The notes: generated by a model not told the origin, from the letters alone. A stretch of DNA of 22,451 bases from Verrucomicrobiales bacterium (GCA_002705125.1 PAHQ01000104.1:3004-25454); one strand, 5' to 3'. Positions 7,714 to 16,501 are shown, counted from the stretch's first letter. Numbers and translations are program-made.

Positions 7714-8934
7714 ATGATCAGCAAAGTAACGCTTCTTTTTCTATTTTTCTCCACTCTTGGAATTGTTACTGGAATCCCAAAGGGATTTAACTATGAGGAG
7801 TCAGAAGTTCCTAATTACTCATTAATCAATCCTATCGAAGGAGTCTCAAAGAAAGAAGATTGGCCCAAAAGGCGTCAATTCCTCTATGAGTTAGTGGAAA
7901 GTAATATGTTTGGAAAGGCTCCAGAATTTGACCGGAAATCACTCAAAGTAACGATAGACACACAAGACATTTCGATTTTGAACGGCAAAGGAATAATGAG
8001 CCAGCCAGTGCTAACTTTTGCCAATAAAGAGGTCAGGCTATTGATATTTAGACCCAAACTTAGTACCGTTCCGGTCCCTGCCTTCTTAGGTTACAATTTT
8101 AACGGCAACCATACAGTCCATTCAGAAGAAAGCATAAAAATAACCGAAGAATGGGTTCCTCGAAAAAAGGACAATAAAGCTTCAGAAGGCGATCGGGGAA
8201 CTTCTAGTAGCCGTTGGGATGTGAGTTCAATTATAGAAAGCGGTTACGCTTTAATCACAGTATACTGCGGTGAAGTAGATCCTGATTTTCATGATGAATT
8301 CAAAAATGGTATACACGCAAATTATCCTAAACCTAAACCTCACGAATGGGGAACTATTTCGGGTTGGGCTTGGGGTCTCAGCAGGGTCATGGATTACCTT
8401 GAGGAAGAAAAATTCATTGATGAATCAAGGGTTTCTGTCATAGGCCATTCGAGACTTGGGAAGACTTCTTTATGGGCTGGAGCAAGTGATCCAAGATTCG
8501 CACTAGTTATCTCAAATAACTCGGGCTGTGGTGGAGCCGCTCTCTCTAAAAGAAAATTTGGGGAAACCGTTAAGAGAATAAACACCTCTTTTCCTCACTG
8601 GTTCTGTAATAACTTTAAACAATATAATGATAAAGAAGAAAACTTACCCTTCGATCAGCATATACTCATGAGCCTCATTGCCCCACGCCCTCTTTATGTT
8701 GCTAGCGCATCTAAAGACCTTTGGGCTGACCCTTTAGGTGAATTTCTATCCGTAAAATATGCTGACCCTGTGTATAGAATACTTACAGGTGAAGGTCTGC
8801 CTAGTAAAAAAATGCCAGGTACTAATAAGCCTATTCAAGGAAGGATTGGATATCACCTGAGAGAGGGCAAACACGATATAACCAATTACGACTGGCAAAA
8901 TTATATTAAATTCGCCAATAAACACCTAAAGTAA
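7714..8934 (+). CDS. Exported CE15-like (glucuronoyl esterase-type) alpha/beta hydrolase
   Basis: The 406-residue protein has an N-terminal signal peptide (about 1-20) and an alpha/beta-hydrolase fold of the bacterial carbohydrate esterase family 15 kind. The nucleophile motif is GHSRLGK with Ser246, and the adjoining Arg247 is the residue that stabilises the oxyanion in CE15. ISNNSGCGGAALSKR (266-280) and the late histidine His387 (REGKHDITNYDW) are also in place. Asp339 (LWADP) or Asp335 could be the triad acid. Characterised CE15 enzymes cut the ester between glucuronic acid on xylan and lignin alcohols. In marine bacteria related enzymes may act on other uronate esters, so the substrate is open. 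It lies between the PDZ and peptidase genes and probably shares their transcript. Confidence 0.85.
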   Translation: MISKVTLLFLFFSTLGIVTGIPKGFNYEESEVPNYSLINPIEGVSKKEDWPKRRQFLYELVESNMFGKAPEFDRKSLKVTIDTQDISILNGKGIMSQPVLTFANKEVRLLIFRPKLSTVPVPAFLGYNFNGNHTVHSEESIKITEEWVPRKKDNKASEGDRGTSSSRWDVSSIIESGYALITVYCGEVDPDFHDEFKNGIHANYPKPKPHEWGTISGWAWGLSRVMDYLEEEKFIDESRVSVIGHSRLGKTSLWAGASDPRFALVISNNSGCGGAALSKRKFGETVKRINTSFPHWFCNNFKQYNDKEENLPFDQHILMSLIAPRPLYVASASKDLWADPLGEFLSVKYADPVYRILTGEGLPSKKMPGTNKPIQGRIGYHLREGKHDITNYDWQNYIKFANKHLK

Positions 8935-8955
8935 AAATTCAATTACTCTCTGAAA

Positions 8956-9693
8956 ATGTTCAATAAACAAATCCAACTAATATATCTATTCATTTTAAAT
9001 TTGATCTTCCTATCGGTGCTAAATGCAAATCAAGTCGAGAAGAATTCACCTGTTAGATTTGATCCAGTCATTAAAAATATAGAAGGGTGGAAAATTCATA
9101 TTGATCCGGCACTGTTAAAAGGAAAGCACTCAAAAGATGGTTCACATGCTATTAAAATGTTAACTAATCATTTACAGAGAATTTCTATTCTAGTGCAGGG
9201 TGAAGCACTAAAGAAATTAAAGACATGCCAAATATGGGTAGAACACAGTCACCCCACCCTTCATGCCATGCAATACCATCCTAGTGTAGGTTGGCTTAAA
9301 TCAAATGGTCACGACCCTAGACTACACAAAAAAGTACATGTACCTCAGGCCAGAGCATTAACTTCTAGAGGACAACTTCTAAAACATCCTGCAGTTATTC
9401 TTCATGAATTGGCTCATGCATATCATGATCAATTTTTAACTTTTGATCAACCCGACATAATTGACGCCTATAATAAAGCAAAAGAAAAAGGTGATTATAA
9501 TAAAGTCATGCTATACACAGGCCAAAGTGTTAAGCACTATGCCATGACAAATCATAAAGAGTACTTTGCTGAAGGTACCGAAGCATATTTTTACAGAAAT
9601 GATTTTTATCCATTTGTCAGGGCAGAACTTAAGAAACACGATTTAGATCTGCACCAAGTATTAGAAAAGGTATGGGGCCCTGCCAAAAAATAG
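8956..9693 (+). CDS. Exported HELAH zinc metallopeptidase-like protein
   Basis: A 245-residue protein with a strongly hydrophobic N-terminus (about 8-24, a signal peptide ending near LNAN). The zinc site is visible: HELAHAYHD (150-158) supplies two His ligands and the catalytic Glu151. NHKEYFAEGTEAYF (199-212) offers Glu202 or Glu206 as the third ligand, an arrangement like that of the anthrax-lethal-factor-like gluzincins. The region before it is rich in histidine (H97, H99, H103, H108, H119, H124, H128). The natural target is unknown; related small proteins are poorly characterised. It starts 21 bases after the esterase stop, so the two are almost surely co-transcribed. No Shine-Dalgarno is present. 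Confidence 0.75.
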   Translation: MFNKQIQLIYLFILNLIFLSVLNANQVEKNSPVRFDPVIKNIEGWKIHIDPALLKGKHSKDGSHAIKMLTNHLQRISILVQGEALKKLKTCQIWVEHSHPTLHAMQYHPSVGWLKSNGHDPRLHKKVHVPQARALTSRGQLLKHPAVILHELAHAYHDQFLTFDQPDIIDAYNKAKEKGDYNKVMLYTGQSVKHYAMTNHKEYFAEGTEAYFYRNDFYPFVRAELKKHDLDLHQVLEKVWGPAKK

Positions 9694-9728
9694 CTATTTA
9701 TTTAATTTCTTCCTATTCTCGTCATTTA

Positions 9729-9894
9729 ATGAAAGAAGATTCTTAAAAAAAATCTTTTTTTATTAGTTCTATTTTTACTGATCGTTTTTGAGATAGTTAA
9801 ACAAATAGTCGCTCCTAGATTGAGCCATTTAACACAAATTGGTTATTTTATAGGCATATTTTGGATATTTAGTGAAAATTTGTTATTAAAATAA
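9729..9894 (+). pseudogene. Small membrane-protein gene, apparently frameshifted in its third codon
   Basis: From 9733 to a TAA at 9892-9894 a frame stays open and reads like a real small membrane protein: KKILKKNLFLLVLFLLIVF, then a charged turn (EIVKQIVAPRLSHLTQ) and a second hydrophobic stretch (IGYFIGIFWIF), ending SENLLLK. It has no ATG of its own; a TGA precedes it directly. An ATG lies one base out of frame at 9729. Removing one A from the AAA after it would give MKKILKKN and a complete 54-residue protein with two membrane spans. The simplest reading is a one-base insertion, either a true mutation or a sequencing error. An unusual ATT start at 9739 is possible but less likely. No homology is recognised. 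Confidence 0.45.
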
Positions 9895-10178
9895 AACTTG
9901 CAAAGATTACCTGATATTTGATATATCTTAAATATTAAGTAAAACTTGATTTTTAAAGTATTGACATTAAAAATGATTCATTGTTCAACAATAGCCCATT
10001 TTTCAGTCAGAAACATTAATCCAAGGACATAATATTTCGTCTAATTAAATACACAGGCAGACGTTCTAATATTTGAAAATAAAAAAACCACATGATGCGC
10101 TTAAGCTTATGAAGCAATCTTCGTAAATCTTCAGTTAATCAAACCAATACTATACTCAGTTAGAAACTAAATAAATAT
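9895..10178 (+). other. AT-rich intergenic leader before the sigma-factor gene
   Basis: These 284 bases hold no convincing open frame on either strand. A perfect TTGACA lies at 9961-9966, but no -10 box follows at 16-18 bases. TATACT at 10151-10156 is a reasonable -10 only 23 bases before the ATG, with a poor -35. Small repeats are present (AAAACTTG twice; AATCTTC twice near 10120; the palindrome GCTTAAGC near 10100). The region probably carries the sigma-factor promoter and a long 5' leader, but the exact sites cannot be fixed. Confidence 0.4.
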
Positions 10179-11066
10179 ATGGCAAATCTAGAACTAGATG
10201 GAGGCATTAAAATTTACCTAAGGGAAATCGGTAAAACCGCGTTACTCACTCCTCAGGAAGAAATCGAATTAGCTGACCGCATCAAAAAGGGAGACAAAAA
10301 AGCACGTGCTCACATGATTAAGGCGAACTTAAGGCTTGTCGTAAAAATCGCGCAAGACTATGCCAATTACGGCTTACCTTTACTAGACCTAATCTCTGAA
10401 GGCAATATAGGTTTAATGAAAGCCGTGGAAAGATTTGATCCTAACAAAGGAGGAAAATTGTCTACTTATGCTGCATGGTGGATCAAGCAATCTATTAAAA
10501 GAGCGTTGGCAAACCAATCGAAGACAATTCGCCTACCGGTTCATATGGTAGATAAAATTTCAAAGATGCGACGTGTCGCTATGGTTCTAAGTGAGGAATT
10601 AGGAAGAGACCCGACTGATGATGAGCTATCTGATGAAATCGGTATTGATAGAGGAAAATTAGCCCAGCTCAAAGCGGCGTCTTTGAGACCCGCTTCTCTT
10701 GATGCTCCGATCAGCGAAGACGATAATACTGAATTTGGAGAAATCGTTGGAGATGCTAGTGCTCAAACGCCTTTTGAGCTATTGAGCCATAAAAATATGC
10801 ATGGCCAACTCGATACCCTTCTCGAAGTTTTGGACCATAGAGAAAGAAAAATTATCGATGCCCGTTTTGGACTTGATGGTCAAAAGCCAAAGACACTTGA
10901 AGAGGTTGGACAAGAATTTGGAGTTACTAGAGAAAGAATTCGTCAATTACAGAACATTGCTCTTAAGAAACTTCGTCGTGCTCTTCAAAAGAAAGAGGAT
11001 CCTGGTCCAAGACCTGCAAAAGGCCTTGTTCCAAAGAGGCACAGAGAACGCCTCATGTTCAGTTAA
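10179..11066 (+). CDS. Sigma-70 family RNA polymerase sigma factor, RpoD/RpoS type
   Basis: The 295-residue protein carries sigma regions in order. Region 1.2 is at about 8-40 (GGIKIYLREIGKTALLTPQEE). Region 2 is at about 44-115, with the -10 recognition helix STYAAWWIKQSIKRAL (95-110). Region 3 is at about 122-200, and region 4 at about 208-268, with the -35 recognition helix-turn-helix TLEEVGQEFGVTRERIRQLQ (239-258). It lacks region 1.1 and the large non-conserved insert of a classic RpoD. It may be a group 2 (RpoS/SigB-like) factor or a compact primary one; the sequence alone does not decide. The tail (PGPRPAKGLVPKRHRERLMF) is basic and proline-rich. The gene is monocistronic, with a long upstream leader and a terminator 31 bases past its stop. 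Confidence 0.93.
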   Translation: MANLELDGGIKIYLREIGKTALLTPQEEIELADRIKKGDKKARAHMIKANLRLVVKIAQDYANYGLPLLDLISEGNIGLMKAVERFDPNKGGKLSTYAAWWIKQSIKRALANQSKTIRLPVHMVDKISKMRRVAMVLSEELGRDPTDDELSDEIGIDRGKLAQLKAASLRPASLDAPISEDDNTEFGEIVGDASAQTPFELLSHKNMHGQLDTLLEVLDHRERKIIDARFGLDGQKPKTLEEVGQEFGVTRERIRQLQNIALKKLRRALQKKEDPGPRPAKGLVPKRHRERLMFS

Positions 11067-11096
11067 AATACTATACTGACTTCTAAACACTTAATC

Positions 11097-11129
11097 AAAA
11101 ACGGCACCAAATCTTTAGGTGCCGTTTTT
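11097..11129 (+). terminator. Rho-independent terminator after the sigma-factor gene
   Basis: A perfect 12-base stem (AAAAACGGCACC at 11097-11108 with GGTGCCGTTTTT at 11118-11129) closes a 9-base loop. The T-run of the right arm completes the terminator. The A-run on the left makes it potentially active on both strands. Confidence 0.92.
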
Positions 11130-11203
11130 GCGTTATATACTCTTGTTGAATGAATAACATATGAACAATCAATCCCATACTTTGAATAATAAACTTTACC
11201 TAC

Positions 11204-11254
11204 ACCTTATTCAGACAAATTATTAGTATAAGGTTTGCTAAAGCCTCAAAGGCT
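11204..11254 (+). other. Possible structured leader before the CotH-type gene
   Basis: Two hairpins lie in tandem 30-80 bases before the GTG start. The first pairs ACCTTAT (11204-11210) with ATAAGGT (11228-11234) around a 17-base loop. The second pairs AGCCT (11242-11246) with AGGCT (11250-11254) around CAA. A further AGGC (11256-11259) could compete for the GCCT arm, so two alternative folds exist. I do not recognise a known riboswitch, and neither hairpin is followed by a T-run. Confidence 0.3.
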
Positions 11255-11286
11255 CAGGCGACTAAGACAAGCTAATCAAAATTTTC

Positions 11287-14200
11287 GTGCGTCAAAGATT
11301 TCTATATTTTCTAACAGCGCTGGTTTTTATAACTAAGGGGTTTGCCAATTTCACAATTTCCGAATTCCTTACTGATAATGAAACAGGAATCACTGATGAA
11401 GATTCTGATCATTCAGACTGGATAGAAATTAAAAGCCTCAGCAGTTCTACAACTAATATTGCTGGATGGCTACTTACAGATAATCTAACCCTTGAGAACA
11501 AATGGGAATTCCCTTCTATCGAAATTCCCCCATTTGGTAGAATTATTGTTTTTGCCAGTGGAAAGAATAGAAGTGAAACCAACTCGGAATTGCATACAAA
11601 CTTCATGCTTAATTCTGAGGGTGAGTACCTTGCTCTAATTAATCCGGATGGAACAACGATTGCGATTGAATATAAGTTCCCAAAACAAAAAACTGATATC
11701 TCTTACGGTTATAGTTCAAAGCCTATAGAGGAAGTATTAATTTCTTCCTCTACCCCAATCTCTTGGTTTCTACCTGATGCACCTATTAATGATTGGATGA
11801 GTACCAACTTTAATGATGAATCATGGAATACTGGAAACTTTGGAATTGGTTTTGATACTTCCGATGATTATGCCCCCTTTTTTGAGACCGACATAAAGGA
11901 ACAAATGAGAGGAAATCAGACAAGCGTTTTAGTTAGATCACAATTTGAAATTACTGAACCGAATGAAATCCTAGAAGTAGCGTTAAATATAAGATATGAG
12001 GACGGGTTTGTTGCCTGGATTAACAATCAAATAGTTGCTTCCAGAAATTCGCCTGAGCTAATTCAATGGAATTCTAGAGCTACATCCAACCGACCCGATT
12101 CTGAAGCTGTCCAAAAAACAAATGTGAATCTAGAATTTGATTTGGGAAACTTCAGAAAAGGAACTAACACTTTTGCTATTCAAGGGTTAAATCGAAGCCC
12201 TGTGGGATCAGATTTTCTCATCGCTCCAGAATTAATAATTACTAAGGCATCCAATCAAGCAGACCTTTCTAAAGGCTATTTTTTAGAACCAACACCAGGT
12301 CTAATAAATAATGATAATGTTCTTGGATTTGTGGAGGACACTAAATTCTCAATCAACAGAGGGCTTTATGATTCCCCAATAGAACTTCAAATATCCAGTG
12401 ATACCCCGAATTCAACCATTATATTTACAACCGATGGTTCATTACCCAGCAATGATAATGGAACGACTTATACCAAGCCATTTAAATTAAATAAAACAAC
12501 AACTATAAGAGCAATAGCTATTAAGAGTGGTTATAAGTCTACAAATGTTGATACCCAAACCTATCTCTTTCCAAAAGATATAAAGAGTCAGTCAAATATG
12601 GATGATGACGTTGTGGAAGACCCTAGGTACTCTGGGGAAATCGAATCAAGCCTATCCAATAATTTACCATCGATCTCAATCACTGTTGATAACGAGAGTT
12701 TCTTTGGTCCCTTTGGAATACATTCAAATCCCGAGCTTTCTGGAAGAAATGCCGAAGTGCCAATTTCAATAGAATATTTTTCAAAGAACCAACCAGAAGA
12801 TCAGTTCCAAATTGATGCGGGCTTAAGAATCCATGGAGGCAATGCAAGAGAACACCCAAAGAAACCCTTAAGATTATATTTCAGGGAGTCTTATGGAAAA
12901 AAAAGACTAAAACACGACCTTTTTCCAGGAAGTTCTGTAAGTTCATTCGATCAGTTGATTTTGAGATCCGGTGGACACGACTCTTGGTCCTTAGCAAATG
13001 ATTTTGGTAGAGACCCCATCATTGATCTACCCCCTCACGGTACACTGATGAGAGATCAGTTTTTAAGAAAAACTGAATTAGAAATGGGACTGTTATCACC
13101 AAGAGGTAAATACGTACACTTATACCTAAACCAAAGATACTGGGGAATTTATGACCTCCATGAGAGACCAAATGCAGCATTTTTTGAATCCCATCTTGGA
13201 GGAGAAGAAGAAGATTTTGATGTCATCCATCACCCAACTTTTTTTGGTGAAGACTACACAATGGTGGATGGAGATCCTCTGACTTGGGAAACTGCAAGAA
13301 ATCTACTTAATAGAGGCATCAACTCGGCGGAGGATTATAACAATATCAGTGATCTTATTGATATAGATAACTTAATTGACCACTTCATCGTCAGAACCTG
13401 GTCAGCAGATTATGATTGGTTATCCCCTATCGAAAGAAATAATGCTAACGTCTCAGTATTCGATAACAAAAACTGGTACTCAGGGGGAAAGAGTAGAGGT
13501 GAAAATGGAAAGTTTAAGTTTTTCACTTGGGATGCAGAAATGTCCATGGGTAATCACCTTATGATAAACCTTGCTCAGTTTGGCATTCCATCACAAGGCA
13601 TAATCAATTTTGACCTAACCGGGGTTAACGATGTTGGATCTCCTGCAGAATTCTATTCTAAACTCAGGTCATACAAACCATTCAAGATTCGTTTTGGAGA
13701 CAGACTGCACATGCACATGTTCAACAATGGAACGATGAGCACTTATAATAATACAGTTAGGTGGGATGGCATGGCCAGAGAACTTGAAAGCGCCATAATC
13801 GCTGAGTCAGCGCGTTGGGGTGACGAAGGAACTACTATACCTGATCCTTTCACAAGAGATGATACCTGGTACCCAGAGATTGAATGGGTCAGAGATGAAT
13901 TCATACAACAACGAAACTTTATCTTTATAAATCAGCTTAAGGAGAGAGGATTATACCCCAAAACAGAGGCCCCTAATTTGAATCAATTTGGAGGAAATGT
14001 ACCTGATGATTTTGCGCTGAAAATGAATTCAAAGAACTCTGAAATTTATTATACAACTGATGGAACTGACCCTTACATACCTAAGACCTCAGACAATATT
14101 GTTATTGTTGATGAATCCAATGAAGCTCATGCATTGATTCCTTCGGTCGAAAACGGAGGTGCTGACATTGACCTAGAATGGAAAGATCTTGATGTTCCTG

Positions 14201-15768
14201 AAAATTTAGGCGAATGGATATATGGAGGATCAGGAATAGGATATGAAAGAAGTGGTTTCAATTACCGTTCTGTTATCAATTTAGATGTTGAAGAGATGGC
14301 AGGAAATAATCCTAGCTTATTTATAAGAATCCCTTTTATCATTGATGACACTACTGACCCTCAATTAATAAACGAGCTAAGACTATTGATGCGATATGAT
14401 GATGGTTTTATCGCATACATTAACGGAGTAAAAGTGGCCTCTTCGAATGCACCTCAACAAGCATCATGGAATTCTTCATCTACAGGAAACCGTTCTGATA
14501 GCTTGGCGATAATACCGGAGGAGTTCGACATCTCAGATAATAAAGATCTGCTTGTAATAGGAGAAAACATGCTTGCAATCCAAGCTTTAAATGACACCTC
14601 CCAAAGCAGCGATTTATTATGCATTCCTCAAATAGTTGCTACCTCTTTTTCATTTGAAGAAACCCTTAACCAAAATGCTTCTAAATACACGCAAATAATA
14701 AATCTCAAAGAGGATACTACAATTCTAGCTAGGTCTTATAACACAGAAGATTCCGAATGGTCTGCTTTAGTCTCTGCTAAATTCACTGTTGGTAATTTAG
14801 CTTCTGAGGAGAATTTAGTTATTAGTGAGTTTAATTATCATCCACTAAAAGCAGATGAATTGGAAAACAGTAACAGCGAATTTGATAGAGGTGACTTTGA
14901 ATTTATCGAAATTACCAATACAAAAGATCTTACGATAAGCCTAAGAGGCGTAAAGTTCACACAAGGCATAGATTTTGATTTTGATTCTCATAGTAAAATT
15001 AAAGAGCTTCAGCCTGGACAACAAATTTTAATAGTTAAAAACTCCAAAGCTATGCAGGTTCGTTATGGAGAGGGTATTACCAATCATATTGCTGGTGAGT
15101 TTCAAAATGGAACTAAGCTAAGCAACAATGGGGAAAGAATCACTATCACAGGAAATGATGATCAGGTCATATTTAGTATTAACTACTCCGATCAAAAACC
15201 CTGGCCAATAGGTTCGGATGGAGATGGTTTTTCAAATATTCTTCAACAGAACTCTAATGATACATTCCCCCTCTCGAACCCAAAAAGTTGGACTATTTCA
15301 AAACTTCCTAACGGCTCCCCTGCTGGCATATTATTGAATGGAGAGAATTATATAGATTGGATCGCTGAATATTTTCCACTAGAAACAGAAATTGATGAGA
15401 AATCTTTACCAAACTCTGATCCAGATAATGACGGGTTCATGAACGTTGTGGAATATTCTTTTGGGACTTCTCCTAATGACAGAAAAATAAAACCAACTAT
15501 TAGTTACACTATTATTAATTTAAATGAGAGTGATTATTTAAGCACAACATTCAAGGCTAATGCCAATGCCTCAGATATAGAAATTATTGGTGAAACCTCA
15601 ACTAATTTAAGAGATTGGCAAAACGACTGCGAAATCATATCTATTTCTCTAACAAAAGACAAACTCCACAAGATAATAACAATAAAATCCAATCATTCAA
15701 TCAAGACAAGTCGGCTGGAGCAGATGAGATTAAAATTAAACCTTGATCTTAATCTCAGTAACGAGTAA
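11287..15768 (+). CDS. Large exported CotH-kinase / lamin-tail-domain protein
   Basis: This 1493-residue protein starts at GTG and has a signal peptide (about 1-20). Domains in order: lamin-tail domain (about 21-150); beta-sandwich A (about 153-325, with YEDGFVAWIN from 237); chitobiase-type C-terminal module with TTDGSLP (381-387); and CotH domain (about 460-800). CotH motifs include RIHGG (514-518), MRDQFLRK (588-595) and FFTWDAE (745-751), the likely catalytic acid region. A second chitobiase-type module (TTDGTDP from 923) is split by beta-sandwich B (about 935-1125, YDDGFIAYIN from 1037). A second lamin-tail domain (about 1176-1340) and a calcium-type DPDNDG motif (1378-1383) follow. It is probably a cell-surface protein binding or modifying polysaccharide or protein; CotH relatives are protein kinases. 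No sorting signal is seen. Its end overlaps the convergent ABC ATPase gene by 14 bases. Confidence 0.88.
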   Translation: MRQRFLYFLTALVFITKGFANFTISEFLTDNETGITDEDSDHSDWIEIKSLSSSTTNIAGWLLTDNLTLENKWEFPSIEIPPFGRIIVFASGKNRSETNSELHTNFMLNSEGEYLALINPDGTTIAIEYKFPKQKTDISYGYSSKPIEEVLISSSTPISWFLPDAPINDWMSTNFNDESWNTGNFGIGFDTSDDYAPFFETDIKEQMRGNQTSVLVRSQFEITEPNEILEVALNIRYEDGFVAWINNQIVASRNSPELIQWNSRATSNRPDSEAVQKTNVNLEFDLGNFRKGTNTFAIQGLNRSPVGSDFLIAPELIITKASNQADLSKGYFLEPTPGLINNDNVLGFVEDTKFSINRGLYDSPIELQISSDTPNSTIIFTTDGSLPSNDNGTTYTKPFKLNKTTTIRAIAIKSGYKSTNVDTQTYLFPKDIKSQSNMDDDVVEDPRYSGEIESSLSNNLPSISITVDNESFFGPFGIHSNPELSGRNAEVPISIEYFSKNQPEDQFQIDAGLRIHGGNAREHPKKPLRLYFRESYGKKRLKHDLFPGSSVSSFDQLILRSGGHDSWSLANDFGRDPIIDLPPHGTLMRDQFLRKTELEMGLLSPRGKYVHLYLNQRYWGIYDLHERPNAAFFESHLGGEEEDFDVIHHPTFFGEDYTMVDGDPLTWETARNLLNRGINSAEDYNNISDLIDIDNLIDHFIVRTWSADYDWLSPIERNNANVSVFDNKNWYSGGKSRGENGKFKFFTWDAEMSMGNHLMINLAQFGIPSQGIINFDLTGVNDVGSPAEFYSKLRSYKPFKIRFGDRLHMHMFNNGTMSTYNNTVRWDGMARELESAIIAESARWGDEGTTIPDPFTRDDTWYPEIEWVRDEFIQQRNFIFINQLKERGLYPKTEAPNLNQFGGNVPDDFALKMNSKNSEIYYTTDGTDPYIPKTSDNIVIVDESNEAHALIPSVENGGADIDLEWKDLDVPENLGEWIYGGSGIGYERSGFNYRSVINLDVEEMAGNNPSLFIRIPFIIDDTTDPQLINELRLLMRYDDGFIAYINGVKVASSNAPQQASWNSSSTGNRSDSLAIIPEEFDISDNKDLLVIGENMLAIQALNDTSQSSDLLCIPQIVATSFSFEETLNQNASKYTQIINLKEDTTILARSYNTEDSEWSALVSAKFTVGNLASEENLVISEFNYHPLKADELENSNSEFDRGDFEFIEITNTKDLTISLRGVKFTQGIDFDFDSHSKIKELQPGQQILIVKNSKAMQVRYGEGITNHIAGEFQNGTKLSNNGERITITGNDDQVIFSINYSDQKPWPIGSDGDGFSNILQQNSNDTFPLSNPKSWTISKLPNGSPAGILLNGENYIDWIAEYFPLETEIDEKSLPNSDPDNDGFMNVVEYSFGTSPNDRKIKPTISYTIINLNESDYLSTTFKANANASDIEIIGETSTNLRDWQNDCEIISISLTKDKLHKIITIKSNHSIKTSRLEQMRLKLNLDLNLSNE

Positions 15769-16501
15769 CTCGGCTCAAGAACTTTCCCAACCTTGTATCA
15801 ACACTATAAAGTTTCGGGTCAAATAATTCATCAGGTTTACCTATAATATTAATCTCACCACTATCTAGGAAAGCCACCCTATCAGCAACTTGTCTTGCAA
15901 ACCCCATTTCGTGAGTTGTTAGAATGATATCTTGACCAGTATTTTTTAACTCAACAATGAGATCTAAAACTTCCCCAGTCATTTCGGGATCCAGAGCTGA
16001 GGTAGGCTCATCAAGAAACAATAGACTTGGGCCAGGTGCAATGGCTCTCGCAATGGCAACTCTCTGCTGCTGCCCTCCTGATAATTCAAATGGAAACTTT
16101 TCTGAGTGCGCTTCTAATCCAAACCTTTTTAGAGATTTTTCAGCTTTATCAATAGCTTCAGCTCTACCCAATCCATGAACAGTTTGGAGGGGAAGTGTAA
16201 TATTTTCCAATGCCGACTTATGAGGGAATAGATTAAAGCTCTGAAAAAGAAACCCATTAGAACGTCGATGCTTCAATAAGTCCTCCTTGCTCTCAAAGCA
16301 TACATCACGCCCATTAATTGATATACCGCCTTCATCTGGCACCTCCAAACCACCAAGGATCCTTAGAAGGGTAGACTTACCTCCACCTGATGGCCCAATT
16401 AACGTTAGGATAGAAACGTCCTCGGCTATCTCAGCCGAAATTCCTGACAAGGCTTTAATTTCACCGTAAGTCTTGGTCACATTGCTAATATTAACTCTCA
16501 T
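15755..16501 (-). CDS. Polar amino-acid ABC transporter ATP-binding protein
   Basis: A complete 248-residue ABC ATPase of the GlnQ/HisP/ArtP group. Walker A is GPSGGGKST (36-44), the Q-loop is FLFQSFNLFPH (84-94), the signature is LSGGQQQR (140-147), Walker B is LLFLDE (160-165), and the switch histidine is His197 in LTTHEMG. This group energises import of polar amino acids, and the partner permease/binding protein lies directly upstream with an 11-base overlap. A canonical AGGAGG lies 7 bases before this ATG, inside the end of the permease gene. That is the only strong Shine-Dalgarno I found in the window, and it fits translational coupling. The 3' end overlaps the convergent CotH gene by 14 bases, so no spacer is left for a terminator. 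Confidence 0.94.
   Translation of the reverse strand: MRVNISNVTKTYGEIKALSGISAEIAEDVSILTLIGPSGGGKSTLLRILGGLEVPDEGGISINGRDVCFESKEDLLKHRRSNGFLFQSFNLFPHKSALENITLPLQTVHGLGRAEAIDKAEKSLKRFGLEAHSEKFPFELSGGQQQRVAIARAIAPGPSLLFLDEPTSALDPEMTGEVLDLIVELKNTGQDIILTTHEMGFARQVADRVAFLDSGEINIIGKPDELFDPKLYSVDTRLGKFLSRVTRY

Noticed and set aside
9732..9760. A/T-only hairpin that could end the peptidase transcript
   Set aside because: The ten-base stem has one G-T pair and no GC core, and it coincides with the first codons of the candidate small membrane protein. Its terminator role is not convincing.
9961..9984. Perfect TTGACA as a promoter
   Set aside because: No -10 hexamer with more than three matches lies 16-18 bases downstream.
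10801..11079. 92-codon frame inside the sigma-factor gene
   Set aside because: It is the +1 frame of region 4 of a clearly conserved sigma factor and shows no domain of its own.
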